Source of the DNA: Hydrogenovibrio sp965140365
GTDB taxonomy: Bacteria > Pseudomonadota > Gammaproteobacteria > Thiomicrospirales > Thiomicrospiraceae
Length of the DNA: 64,000 nt
Assembly (NCBI GenBank): GCA_965140365.1
Contig: OZ223196.1
Direction: 5' to 3' (one strand)
In this document: positions 1 through 8,316 of the stretch, in pieces
How positions within the stretch are numbered: position 1 is the stretch's first letter
How the letters are laid out: each line of letters begins with the position of its first letter
Notes under the pieces: model-generated
The model's input: the letters and a program-made list of their open reading frames with translations, nothing else
What the model was told of the DNA's origin: nothing
The model's database searches: none
Position numbers and translations under genes: made by a program

Positions 1-643
1 GCATACCGGAAGCCGCGTCCATCATAAACAGACTGGATGCCCCTTTCACAACCCATTGACGATGTTCTCTTAAAAATTGGGGCGTGACAATGCAAATAGC
101 GTCATTAATCAAATAATGCCCATCCGTTAAAGCCGCTTCTTCCACAGGCAACTGCGACTGACAACTGTACTCCCAGCCCCCATCCTGCACGCTCAGGTAT
201 TTATGGAGGGATTCACTCACCGGATGCACACTGACCAAAGAATCCGAATCATTTTCCAAAAACTGCAAAATAGCCGCCTCAATTTCTTCGATGGTACGTA
301 AAGGCGTCGTCGGCGATAACACCACAACCACATCCGGCAACTGGTCACACTCCTCCAGACGATCCAAGGCATGAAGAACAACTTCAACCAGCCTATCTTG
401 ATCTGTCAAGGAGCGATCCAAGCAATCGTTATCGGTTTCCACACCAAATGTGTCGGCAAACTCAATAACTTGAGCCTCTTCGCTGGATACGATTAACCGA
501 TTAAAGTATTGGCTTTTTTGCGCCTCTTCAATCGTATATTGCAAAAGCGGTTTGTCTAAAATCGGATACAGGTCCCGAGCAATGAAACCGATCTCGGCAT
601 CATAGGCTGGAATAATGCCTAAAATTGTTTCTTGTTCAATCAT
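1..643 (-). CDS. Acylneuraminate cytidylyltransferase-like protein, C-terminus cut by window edge
   Basis: I translated this myself: an open frame runs from an ATG at 643 to the window edge, giving about 214 residues. The fold resembles the CMP-sialate synthetase family: an N-terminal IIPA strand, DKPLLQYTIEEA, the IVSSEE strand and a VVVLSPTTPLR segment. The family signature RGGSKRxPxKN, which binds the nucleotide, is missing; where the paralogue at 3991-4719 has IPARGGSKRFPGKN, this protein has IPAYDAEIGFIARD. It may therefore be inactive or act on something else. Its ATG overlaps the stop of the gene at 640-1812 by ATGA, so the two are translationally coupled. Family assignment is good; the function is open. 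Confidence 0.75.
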   Translation of the reverse strand, partial: MIEQETILGIIPAYDAEIGFIARDLYPILDKPLLQYTIEEAQKSQYFNRLIVSSEEAQVIEFADTFGVETDNDCLDRSLTDQDRLVEVVLHALDRLEECDQLPDVVVVLSPTTPLRTIEEIEAAILQFLENDSDSLVSVHPVSESLHKYLSVQDGGWEYSCQSQLPVEEAALTDGHYLINDAICIVTPQFLREHRQWVVKGASSLFMMDAASGM

Positions 644-1812
644 ACCTTTCCTCGTCTTTTAAACTCCGGGGTATCGTCCATTCCATGCTTCATAGCGTCA
701 AAGTCACTCAATAACTTATGAATGAGTAAATCGGCAGACGCCTGCGGACAGGGCAAAGACCGTTTGGCTCGATTCCATAAATAATGGCGCGTATCGCCCC
801 GTAACCCTTTCTCAAGAACGAATAGTAACTCATCTTCTGTATCGACCGACAACAGTAACTCTTCAGTCACCAACGGCAATTGTTCCAGTTGGCTATAGGA
901 CTGCCACCATTCGATCAAAGCCGGCTCAAACCATAAATAGACACTGACATTAAAGGGTTCAGCCGCCACTTCATTCAAATACAGGTTATCAAAGCACGAA
1001 CTGGAAAACGCACTCAAAACCAAATCACATACCACCAAACTGTCTTTAATATCCCGGCACGGATTCATTTCGACTTGATTGCCGAACGCCTTCCGAAACA
1101 TGTCCAACGTCCGATCGCGTTGCTGACGGCTTTCTTTCGGGTGTGGTCGATAAAGTAACTTAAAGGGTCGCTGCCATTTCGACAATTGTCGAATCAAGCC
1201 TTCCACGGTTTCAAAGTAGCCGAGAACGCCCGGAATCGGTTGCCCAAAAAAACCCACCAAAATGGTATCCGAGTCCAAACCGACCAGGCCTGGACGATTT
1301 TTCCGCCTGGACGACACCGGATCATAATAACGATAACCGGCATGTTTAAGCGACCCAATCGGAACACTTTCTATTCGGGGGTGTCGCTTATGCGTCAATC
1401 GCGCCGCTTCCTGGTCAATCACAAAAACCGTTTTGGGCAAAGCGCCGGAAAGCCGATTCATCCCGCCCCAAGAATTTTGTAAGGCATAAGAATGAATCTG
1501 ACATTGCTCCGCATAATGCAAGACCGCTTCATCAAGCCCCGTATCCGGGCCGGAGATCCCGGTCAAAACCGCATCCGGTTGAAAGCGCTTAAATATGGTT
1601 TGCAAGCTCCCTTCTTGTAAGAGTGCCTTGCAATCCTTTTCCGCGACCCGCTCCAATTGTTCCCTCGGGATCAACGCTTTTAAGAGCCCATAGGCCGGCT
1701 CCTGACAAAGCACCTTTAACTGGAATCGATTGCTTCGAAACAATTCCGGAATCAATCTTTCAAAGGAAACGGCCGTTGCGGGGTCTCTCGCTGTTATCAA
1801 TAATTTCATCAT
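640..1812 (-). CDS. GT-B-like putative glycosyltransferase of the nonulosonate cluster
   Basis: The protein is about 390 residues. The frame can be opened from a TTG at 1863, but tandem ATGs at 1812 and 1809 (MMKLLITARDPATA) give a sensible first beta strand, so I use the first of them. No family is certain. An RPHPKE motif near residue 225, followed by a segment ending in LVLSAFSSSCFDN, resembles the second Rossmann half of GT-B capsule and polysialic-acid transferases and of 2-epimerases, where the His-Pro lies near the sugar-nucleotide site. It is the penultimate gene seen in the cluster and overlaps the degenerate CMP-transferase gene by 4 bp. A role in transferring or processing the activated nonulosonate is inference only. 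Confidence 0.55.
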   Translation of the reverse strand: MMKLLITARDPATAVSFERLIPELFRSNRFQLKVLCQEPAYGLLKALIPREQLERVAEKDCKALLQEGSLQTIFKRFQPDAVLTGISGPDTGLDEAVLHYAEQCQIHSYALQNSWGGMNRLSGALPKTVFVIDQEAARLTHKRHPRIESVPIGSLKHAGYRYYDPVSSRRKNRPGLVGLDSDTILVGFFGQPIPGVLGYFETVEGLIRQLSKWQRPFKLLYRPHPKESRQQRDRTLDMFRKAFGNQVEMNPCRDIKDSLVVCDLVLSAFSSSCFDNLYLNEVAAEPFNVSVYLWFEPALIEWWQSYSQLEQLPLVTEELLLSVDTEDELLFVLEKGLRGDTRHYLWNRAKRSLPCPQASADLLIHKLLSDFDAMKHGMDDTPEFKRRGKV

Positions 1813-1972
1813 CAAATTAATTGGTCGGCCACAATCCTTATGGTTTATCGATTCCCAGTTCAATTCACTGTTAAGGTTATATAAAAATACGGCTTTTTAC
1901 CACTCCGAATTCAATCCTTTTTAAGCACGTCATCCTAGGAACGACAGGACGACTCGCTATCCTTCCTTTGGA

Positions 1973-2950
1973 TCAAGGACGGTTTTGTGCCTGCCTCATC
2001 AGTGCCACGAATTTATCCCACTCTCTCTGTGGCACAGGCCCCTGTTTAAAAATTGCATTTTCCAGTAAGACCGCCATGGAACGAACCGACAATGCCATCA
2101 TGGCAGGCTTTAAATCGCCGTCAAATCCATAAGCTTCACACATACGTGTTTCGAGGAGCTCGACCGTGTTCAACGGTTGTTTCCACAACAACCGTTGAAC
2201 CGCCATGGCCAAATCAAATACCGGAGGAAAAAAACTGTAACGCGCATTTTCATAATCGATGACACAAGGCTCGCCTTCAAACGACAAAACATTGCCCGGG
2301 TTCAAATCACCATGCACCATTTGCGCGTCACTTAAATCAAAATCCAACAGTGCATAATGCTCAATGAATAACGCTAACTCGGCTTTAGGGATGGTCAACT
2401 CGCCCACCACCAGTTTTGAACCCGAAAAAGCGTCAACCCACTCCAGAACGTGATCGAACCCGGTTTTTCGCTCCAACCAGTTTTCACGACATTGTGCCTG
2501 AAAAGGGTGCCGTTTCAGTACCTGATGTAAGCGTGCTAAATATTGGCCAAGCCTAGCGGCGTGTTCCGGTTGCGCGGGCCAGGGAGAAAAATCGAGAAAA
2601 TCACTGCCGACCACACAGACCCTAACCCCCTGAAAGTCACCTCTGGCCATGTTCAAAAACCGCGCCCGCACCCCGGCTTGGTTTAGATCTCTTTCCAATT
2701 GAGCTGAAAAACTTTCCAAGTCGTAAAAGGCCTCCGGTAGCAGCTTCCAAAAACGGCGACATGGGTCAGACCCTTTTTCGTCAAATCGATAAAAACCGTA
2801 TGGAAATTCATAAGCGGTCTCCTGCATCCGAAACAGCTGGCCCTCAGTTTCATCCAGAAACTGACACAAAGCCGCATTGTCAGAGGCCGATAAGGCCTCA
2901 TAACACACTCGCTCTGGCGCATGCGCAAGAAAGGCTGGAGGTTTATGCAT
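1973..2950 (-). CDS. APH/choline-kinase-family phosphotransferase
   Basis: A protein kinase-like small-molecule phosphotransferase of about 325 residues. The Brenner-type catalytic loop is clear: VHGDLNPGNVL (catalytic Asp, metal-binding Asn) followed by CVIDYENARYSF, which carries the DFG-equivalent Asp. The order and spacing match aminoglycoside phosphotransferase/choline kinase (PF01636). The N-terminal nucleotide-binding part is divergent. The frame also opens at a GTG at 2968, but the ATG at 2950 leaves an 8-bp overlap with the upstream NeuB-like gene, as seen elsewhere in this operon. The substrate is unknown; phosphorylation of a sugar or of an amino alcohol decorating the surface glycan would fit the neighbours. 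Confidence 0.75.
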   Translation of the reverse strand: MHKPPAFLAHAPERVCYEALSASDNAALCQFLDETEGQLFRMQETAYEFPYGFYRFDEKGSDPCRRFWKLLPEAFYDLESFSAQLERDLNQAGVRARFLNMARGDFQGVRVCVVGSDFLDFSPWPAQPEHAARLGQYLARLHQVLKRHPFQAQCRENWLERKTGFDHVLEWVDAFSGSKLVVGELTIPKAELALFIEHYALLDFDLSDAQMVHGDLNPGNVLSFEGEPCVIDYENARYSFFPPVFDLAMAVQRLLWKQPLNTVELLETRMCEAYGFDGDLKPAMMALSVRSMAVLLENAIFKQGPVPQREWDKFVALMRQAQNRP

Positions 2951-4004
2951 TTCGTGGCTCAAGGTCACTCCATCGAATCACGCTGCCACCTGCAATGGGG
3001 TGCTTCAAAACGGCTTTATCCACTTCTGGCCAGGCCTGGGTACCAATGCCCAAGGCTGGGAAAGCAAAATCCACCATGTCCAGACTTAAAACGGCACCCG
3101 CGGGCAAATCCGTTTTAGCAACCAGCCCCATTCGTGCACGGTGTGGTTGGGTTTCCAACGGCGCTCGTCCATCCCCCAAAGCGGCATGAATTTGTTGAAT
3201 TTGCTTGAGCGTTTCACCTACTTGCGAAACCGGCATGGCATGATAAACGCCTTGATCCATTTCCGCACCATCCGGATAAACACCCTTCTCCAACACCGCC
3301 ACATCCATCACCGTAGCGGCCAATAGCATTTCCGTCCCGGCATGATGGTCCGACAACCCCACCTGACAACCGAATGTTTGACGTAAAGTTTCCATAAAAC
3401 GCAAATTGTGTTCAGAAACCGGTGCAGGCGGCGCTTTAGGACTCTGCTGAATAATCAAGTGGCGAACTCCGGCTTTCTCGGCCCAATTCACCGCTCGCGC
3501 AATTTCGCCTAAGTTGGCCCGTCCCGTATCCATAATCATCGGCAATCCAAGCTGGGCAACATATTCAATCAACGGTTGGTGCGTAATATTAGACGATGCA
3601 ATTTTTAACGCCACGCAGCCTTGGTCAGCGGCGAACGTTGCGCCTTCGAAATCGTAAATGGAAACCACCACTTGCATGCCAAGGTTTCGACAAAGCGTAA
3701 ACAAGCGTTCATAACCCTCTAGACTGACCACTTTACGTTCAATCAAACGACGGTAATTTTCTTTTTGAAGCTGACCTTCGCGTACTAAATATTCGTCTTC
3801 ATAATCCACGTCCAAGGCAATATCGGCTCGTTGCAAGACTTCGCCCTTCACCGTTTTCACACCGGCTTCCGCCAACTGCCGTATCATTTGTTCGGCCTGT
3901 TCCATATCTTGATTGAAAAAGGTTCCGATATCCGGCAGCAACAGCGGGCATTTCCCCGCTCCGACCATAACACCACCAAGTTGAAAGGTCTTATTTTTGT
4001 CCAT
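2943..4004 (-). CDS. Divergent NeuB-family nonulosonate synthase homologue with SAF domain
   Basis: The 353-residue protein has NeuB family layout: a TIM barrel to about residue 270 and a C-terminal antifreeze-like SAF domain (about 290-350, with DLPAGAVLSLDMVDF). Key residues differ from working synthases. The first strand reads LLPDIGTFFNQD instead of IAEAGVNHNG, the KFQ motif is replaced by KGEVL, and the second metal-ligand His of EKHFT is replaced in EKGVYPDG. The first metal His in LSDHHAG is kept. The canonical paralogue at 9017-10066 has all of these motifs. Its start overlaps the upstream CMP-transferase gene by 14 bp. It may condense a different substrate or serve as a non-catalytic partner; I cannot tell which. 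Confidence 0.8.
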   Translation of the reverse strand: MDKNKTFQLGGVMVGAGKCPLLLPDIGTFFNQDMEQAEQMIRQLAEAGVKTVKGEVLQRADIALDVDYEDEYLVREGQLQKENYRRLIERKVVSLEGYERLFTLCRNLGMQVVVSIYDFEGATFAADQGCVALKIASSNITHQPLIEYVAQLGLPMIMDTGRANLGEIARAVNWAEKAGVRHLIIQQSPKAPPAPVSEHNLRFMETLRQTFGCQVGLSDHHAGTEMLLAATVMDVAVLEKGVYPDGAEMDQGVYHAMPVSQVGETLKQIQQIHAALGDGRAPLETQPHRARMGLVAKTDLPAGAVLSLDMVDFAFPALGIGTQAWPEVDKAVLKHPIAGGSVIRWSDLEPRNA

Positions 4005-4719
4005 TAATGTAGTCCTTCCAGTAAGCCTCTGCCAAGGTCAAGTCTTCAACCACATCAATATCAACAGACCGATATTCCGGCATCGCGTAGATTTTAAAAT
4101 TTTGCGTGTAAAATGATTCATTTTCTCGGTAAGTCGATGTCCAGCCCAAATAGATGGCACCGTTTGGGTAAAACATTTCCTGATAATCCTGACGACGACT
4201 GATGCCTTTAAACAAAGCTGAATTTTTAACCAAAGGTGCCGCCTTTTGGTGCCCATCCAAGGTGAAAACAAACTCCGGAATGCAGGGCGACGCTTTCATC
4301 GAAACAACCGCATCCGTTTCCGAATCCAGCAGCTCAAACGCATTGACTATATCCGCACCGCTTCGCAAAGGGCAGGTCGGTAATAAAATGGCACAGCAAT
4401 CATACGCTTCTCCCTTAGCGTCACATTGATCCAACAAATCGTTTAACACCATCGCGCTTGTCGCATTATCGGCCGAAAGCGCGTCTGATCGTTTGATCGC
4501 TTCAACTTTCGGGTTGTTATAACGGTTCGCAATCTCAAGCGTTTCATCATCATCGCTGCTGACCACGATTTTTTCAAAACAGTTTGAAGCCATCGCCGCT
4601 TCAAGCGTCCAACAAAGAAGTGGTTTATCGATAAAACGGGCAATGTTTTTGCCCGGAAATCTTTTCGATCCCCCGCGTGCGGGAATCAAAGCAATCGCTT
4701 TTTGAGTACTGTTGGACAT
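3991..4719 (-). CDS. legF: CMP-nonulosonate cytidylyltransferase (LegF/NeuA type)
   Basis: Activates a nonulosonic acid with CTP to the CMP-sugar. The N-terminus carries the complete family signature ALIPARGGSKRFPGKNI, followed by KPLLCWTLEAA and VVSSDDDETLEIA, then ILLPTCPLR, which packs near the sugar site. Length (242 residues) is normal for LegF/PseF-type enzymes. The frame extends to a GTG at 4740, but the ATG at 4719 is preceded by AAAAAGG at good spacing, so I start there. It lies 63 bp after the PIG-L gene and overlaps the divergent NeuB-like gene. Legionaminic specificity follows from the neighbouring legBCGHI set rather than from this sequence alone. Confidence 0.85.
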   Translation of the reverse strand: MSNSTQKAIALIPARGGSKRFPGKNIARFIDKPLLCWTLEAAMASNCFEKIVVSSDDDETLEIANRYNNPKVEAIKRSDALSADNATSAMVLNDLLDQCDAKGEAYDCCAILLPTCPLRSGADIVNAFELLDSETDAVVSMKASPCIPEFVFTLDGHQKAAPLVKNSALFKGISRRQDYQEMFYPNGAIYLGWTSTYRENESFYTQNFKIYAMPEYRSVDIDVVEDLTLAEAYWKDYINGQK

Positions 4720-4782
4720 AGTTACCTTTTTCTCAAACACAGGATGTTTTCTAAACGAGCGAATTGATCATTCAAGCTCGGG

Positions 4783-5460
4783 TTATTGCACATTTTTTAA
4801 CGTCATGAACGCTTCGGCATATCGACAACCAGCGACCTGACCTCTGAGCCGTGCTAAAGCTTCTAGAGCCTCGCCATTCCGAGGGAACGGCGATGGAGCG
4901 ACCTCACTTTCATACAAAGACATCAACTTCGTTTTCTCGTCCAGAAAATCCGTGATATCAAAGTAAAAATCCGGTTGAAAGGGCTTCGCATCCGGGTTGA
5001 TACTAAAGTCGGTTTCCGAGAGCGTCTCATAGACTTTAATGTTTTTAATATAAGGAAACCGAAACGACTTGGAGAGCGGCGAGCACGCATCAAAAACGAT
5101 TTTATGATCGCTGTGAACATCGCCCCGGTTCGGAATTAACAACGTATCCGGTTCAACCGTTTCAACCACTTGGACAAAGGCTCCCACCAAATCCGATAAC
5201 GGGAGTGTATCCAGGCGTGCAGGCGGGAACTCAAGATTAAAAACTTGAGTCACCCCAACGCCTTTGGCCACCGATTGAATTTCCTGATTTCGCTTTTGAA
5301 TCTGGTCAGCGGAATACCCTAAAGCTTCATTCATATGGGTCACGATTAACCAATAAATGTCAGCCCCGCTGTTTTGCAACCGTAATAAAGAACCGCCACA
5401 CCCTAAAATTTCATCATCCGGGTGTGGGGCCACCACTAAAACGCGTTTCGAATCTTTCAT
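4783..5460 (-). CDS. PIG-L/LmbE-family zinc deacetylase
   Basis: A 225-residue GlcNAc-PI de-N-acetylase family protein (PF02585). The diagnostic VVAPHPDDE motif is at residues 9-17 (His13, Asp15, Asp16) and the second zinc motif is DVHSDHKIV near residue 115. Members remove N-acetyl groups from amino sugars such as GlcNAc, mycothiol precursors or bacillithiol precursors. Inside a nonulosonate operon it could deacetylate an intermediate or the finished sugar so that another acyl group can be added, for example by the neighbouring ATP-grasp enzyme. That use is inferred from position. A gap of about 100 bp separates it from the 2-epimerase gene. Confidence 0.85.
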   Translation of the reverse strand: MKDSKRVLVVAPHPDDEILGCGGSLLRLQNSGADIYWLIVTHMNEALGYSADQIQKRNQEIQSVAKGVGVTQVFNLEFPPARLDTLPLSDLVGAFVQVVETVEPDTLLIPNRGDVHSDHKIVFDACSPLSKSFRFPYIKNIKVYETLSETDFSINPDAKPFQPDFYFDITDFLDEKTKLMSLYESEVAPSPFPRNGEALEALARLRGQVAGCRYAEAFMTLKNVQ

Positions 5461-5561
5461 TTATTTATCCGGTTTCGTTTATGGGCATCTCGAATAAGCC
5501 ACCTTTTTGTCCCGCAAAATCTCACCGGTGGGTATTCGAGGTGTCCTTATTTAATACTTAT

Positions 5562-6713
5562 TTAATACGTTATATCTTTAATCATCCATTGATCATCAAA
5601 GTCGATACCTTCAAGCGCATCAGCGATTCTACTGGCTGAATCACCGCTTCCGTAAGGCTTCTCCCCTTCTTGAACCGATTGCCGATATGGCAAATCATAA
5701 ACGGCTTTCTGTAATGCAGAAACAATCTTGTCACTTTGGTGGGGAATAAATTGCACATTATTACCGTGAAGCCGTCCTTTTTGGCGGTTACCCACATTGA
5801 TGACCGGCAAGGATAAAGCGGGCGCTTCCATAATGCCTAAACTGGAGTTTCCAAGCAAACAACTCGCCCCTTTCAGAAGGTTAACAAATTCCAGCCGGGG
5901 CAAATTCTGCGCCGTTACAAAATACCCTTCGGGCGCCTCATCTTCAATGCACCGAATAATTTCCCGTCCACCGGAATCTGAATTCGGGTAAATCACCACA
6001 GCGGGGTGCCCAAAAGCTTTAACCGCCTGAAGTGTTTGTGTCATTTGAGTATAAGCTTCATCCGCTTCAGAAGAAATAACATGTTGCAAGACCACAATAT
6101 AAGGCTTTTCGCCGGCTAAATCGATGCCCAATTGTTGACCCAAAGCATCACGAGAAAGCGTCGGCGTACTCATTAAGCGATCAATCCCCGGAGTACCGAC
6201 ATTGAACACTCGAAACGGTTGCTCCCCCATCTTAATCAGTCTTTGCGCGCTTTCTTCATTGGTGGTGAAATGGATGGTTGCCAACTTGGAAACCGCGTGA
6301 CGCACCTGATCGTCTACATTCCCTACAACCCGGTCTCCTCCGGCAATATGCGCTACCGGAATATCCAAATAAGCGCCAACCAGAGCCGTCACAATCGATT
6401 CTTCACGGTCGCCGACAATGAGTAATAAATCAGGCTGCTCCCGCGTCACCGTTTGCGTCAGCCCCAAAACTTCCATTCCCAGACCTTTTATCCGTGCACT
6501 TTTACGATCGCTATCCAATAAACTCTCGATTTCATCCGCAATCTGAAAACCGTCTTTACGAATTTCCTGAACCGTTTCACCAAACGTTTTAGATAAATGC
6601 GCACCCATCACGGTAACGGAAACTTGAAACCCTGCTCGACGAGCGATTTCCGCTAAAACCGGCTGCAAAATATCATATTCCGAACGAATGCCAGTAATGC
6701 CCATGACCTTCAT
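5562..6713 (-). CDS. legG: UDP-GlcNAc-type 2-epimerase, hydrolysing (LegG/NeuC family)
   Basis: Converts UDP-HexNAc (in legionaminate synthesis the 2,4-diacetamido-2,4,6-trideoxy sugar) to the free manno-configured sugar and UDP. Family features are visible: start MKVMGITGIRSEYD, LLIVGDREESIVTALVGAYLDIPVAHIAGGD and, near the C-terminus, LLGNSSLGIMEAPALSLPVINVGNRQKGR, the UDP-binding GT-B half. Length is about 383 residues, as expected. I start at ATG 6713 because it forms TAATG with the stop of the ATP-grasp gene; an in-frame extension to 6758 lacks support. It supplies the substrate of the synthase LegI at 9017-10066. Confidence 0.88.
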   Translation of the reverse strand: MKVMGITGIRSEYDILQPVLAEIARRAGFQVSVTVMGAHLSKTFGETVQEIRKDGFQIADEIESLLDSDRKSARIKGLGMEVLGLTQTVTREQPDLLLIVGDREESIVTALVGAYLDIPVAHIAGGDRVVGNVDDQVRHAVSKLATIHFTTNEESAQRLIKMGEQPFRVFNVGTPGIDRLMSTPTLSRDALGQQLGIDLAGEKPYIVVLQHVISSEADEAYTQMTQTLQAVKAFGHPAVVIYPNSDSGGREIIRCIEDEAPEGYFVTAQNLPRLEFVNLLKGASCLLGNSSLGIMEAPALSLPVINVGNRQKGRLHGNNVQFIPHQSDKIVSALQKAVYDLPYRQSVQEGEKPYGSGDSASRIADALEGIDFDDQWMIKDITY

Positions 6714-7603
6714 TAAACAAAGACCTCTTTGTAGTATCGATACATTTTCATCCCCCATCGAACGGGGACGCTTTCAATCCGCTTTCCATTTTTCAGATGG
6801 TTAACGATTTGCTCAATCCAATTATTCGTCGCCGCAAAACTCAAGGCCATACCACTCGATATTCTGGGGTTCACTTCGATAAAAGACAGACCATCTTCAT
6901 TCACAAAGCATTGAAAATTCACCGGACCGATAAAATGAATCGCTTGACAGGCTTTTTTGACGGTTCGAATGATTTCAACATGGTTTTCGGTTAGGCCGCT
7001 GGTCGATTTACCGGCCACTACACCACCACGCCGACGCGGAATAATATACACGGGTTCTCCCGATTGGTCACACAGGACGTCCACCGTGTACTCAATGCCA
7101 GAGGCCACTTCTTGGCTGATAAGCCCGCTCATATCTTCTGGCTGAGTCCCCACCTCAATACCTTGGCCTCCTCGACCAAACCGTGGCTTAACCAAGGCAT
7201 AATCGGCTTCCAGGCTTGTCTTAGGGGTCGGAATTCCCACCGCCGTAAAAAAACGATAGGCTTGCCATTTATCCAAAAAACAGTTCAACGTGTCCACTGG
7301 CGAAGCCACCAAAGTAATCTTCTCTTCATTCAGCCAGGCCTGGCCTGACCAATCACTCAGGGTTTCATCCAAAGAGGGCAGAATGGTATCCACGCCATGT
7401 TGAATCACTTTTTTTTGCGTCACCGACCATAAGTCCTCTGCCGAAACCCTCGGAAGTTGAATAAAGTCATCCGCTAAATAACGCCCGGCATTTTCCTCCG
7501 AAATATCGGAAGCAATGGCTTTAAACCCCGCCTGTTGAATGTTTTCGATCAGGAAAGCGGCCGCCAGACTTCCGGAAGCCTCGGTCATAACCTTGTATGT
7601 CAT
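6713..7603 (-). CDS. ATP-grasp carboxylate-amine ligase-like protein
   Basis: A 296-residue protein with the ATP-grasp layout seen in carbamoyl-phosphate synthase and PylC-like ligases. It has an N-terminal Rossmann-like preATP domain (VMTEASGSLAAAFLIENIQQAGF, ASDIS), a central lid with YALVKPRFGRGGQGIEV, then VDVLCDQSGEPVYIIPR, and a metal-binding FIEVNPRISSGMALS motif. It would join a carboxylate to an amine using ATP. Together with PIG-L and the methyltransferases this suggests an amino-acid- or acyl-type substituent on the nonulosonate; the substrate is not readable from sequence. The ATG at 7603 overlaps the upstream methyltransferase stop (ATGA). Confidence 0.8.
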   Translation of the reverse strand: MTYKVMTEASGSLAAAFLIENIQQAGFKAIASDISEENAGRYLADDFIQLPRVSAEDLWSVTQKKVIQHGVDTILPSLDETLSDWSGQAWLNEEKITLVASPVDTLNCFLDKWQAYRFFTAVGIPTPKTSLEADYALVKPRFGRGGQGIEVGTQPEDMSGLISQEVASGIEYTVDVLCDQSGEPVYIIPRRRGGVVAGKSTSGLTENHVEIIRTVKKACQAIHFIGPVNFQCFVNEDGLSFIEVNPRISSGMALSFAATNNWIEQIVNHLKNGKRIESVPVRWGMKMYRYYKEVFV

Positions 7604-8301
7604 TGCTTCTCTAAAACCAAATGCCATCTGGAAATGTAAACACCTGAATGGACTTCTTCCTTTCGAATCAAAAAAGCTTCTTTGATATCAAACAGTCCTT
7701 GGCACAATTCCTGAATACGGCCGTAGTTGTAGTAAGATTGCACCGTGCCGTTTTCATGCTCGGTTTCAACCACTTCGTCTCCGCTATATTCTTTGGCGTG
7801 TTTAAAGTCATCACCGGAAATCAAGTCGCAATAAAAAAGACCGCCGGGCTTCAAGGTTCGCCCCACTTCGGCTAACCCCTGCCTGGCAATATCAAAATAC
7901 ATGCTGTCTAACACACCGTGGCTCATCGCAAAATCGAAAAAAGCGTCTTCCCACGGCAGCTCTGTGATACTGCCATTATGAGCCTGATCATCGGGAATCC
8001 CCAAACCTTCCGCTTCAAACCAGCTTCTAGCCAAACGAATCGCTTCCGAAGAGAGATCCACGCCATAAGCATCCAATCCCATTTGGCTCGCAAAAACCAT
8101 ATGGCGTCCCATACCGCAACCTACGTCCAACACTTTAGGTGCTGTAGAAAAGTCGACGCGATTTTCAAATTCATTGACGCCGGTGCGTTTACGAATGTAT
8201 TTTGCAAAAAAGCGAATAATTTCTTCATGCGGAAAAAAGACATGACCGCCTTTTCTCAAGTAACTTTCATCCCATTTTTCTTTTTTCAATTTGTCCGACA
8301 T
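7600..8301 (-). CDS. Class I SAM-dependent methyltransferase
   Basis: A 233-residue Rossmann-fold methyltransferase. SAM-binding motif I is VLDVGCGMGRHMVFASQMG near residues 73-91, followed by the acidic end of strand 2 (AYGVDLSSEAI) and motif IV-like DFAMSHGVLD, where Asp/Asn of other families contacts substrate. The PF13649/PF08241 type fits. It belongs to the nonulosonate operon, 15 bp behind the TylF-like gene and coupled to the ATP-grasp gene by ATGA. N- or O-methylation of the sugar or of its substituent is plausible; the target is unknown. Confidence 0.82.
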   Translation of the reverse strand: MSDKLKKEKWDESYLRKGGHVFFPHEEIIRFFAKYIRKRTGVNEFENRVDFSTAPKVLDVGCGMGRHMVFASQMGLDAYGVDLSSEAIRLARSWFEAEGLGIPDDQAHNGSITELPWEDAFFDFAMSHGVLDSMYFDIARQGLAEVGRTLKPGGLFYCDLISGDDFKHAKEYSGDEVVETEHENGTVQSYYNYGRIQELCQGLFDIKEAFLIRKEEVHSGVYISRWHLVLEKQ

Positions 8302-8316
8302 AATTCATTCCATTTA

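Noticed and set aside
1813..1863. N-terminal extension of the glycosyltransferase-like gene from a TTG
   Set aside because: The first strand of the fold starts at the tandem ATG (1812/1809); the extension has no ribosome-binding site.
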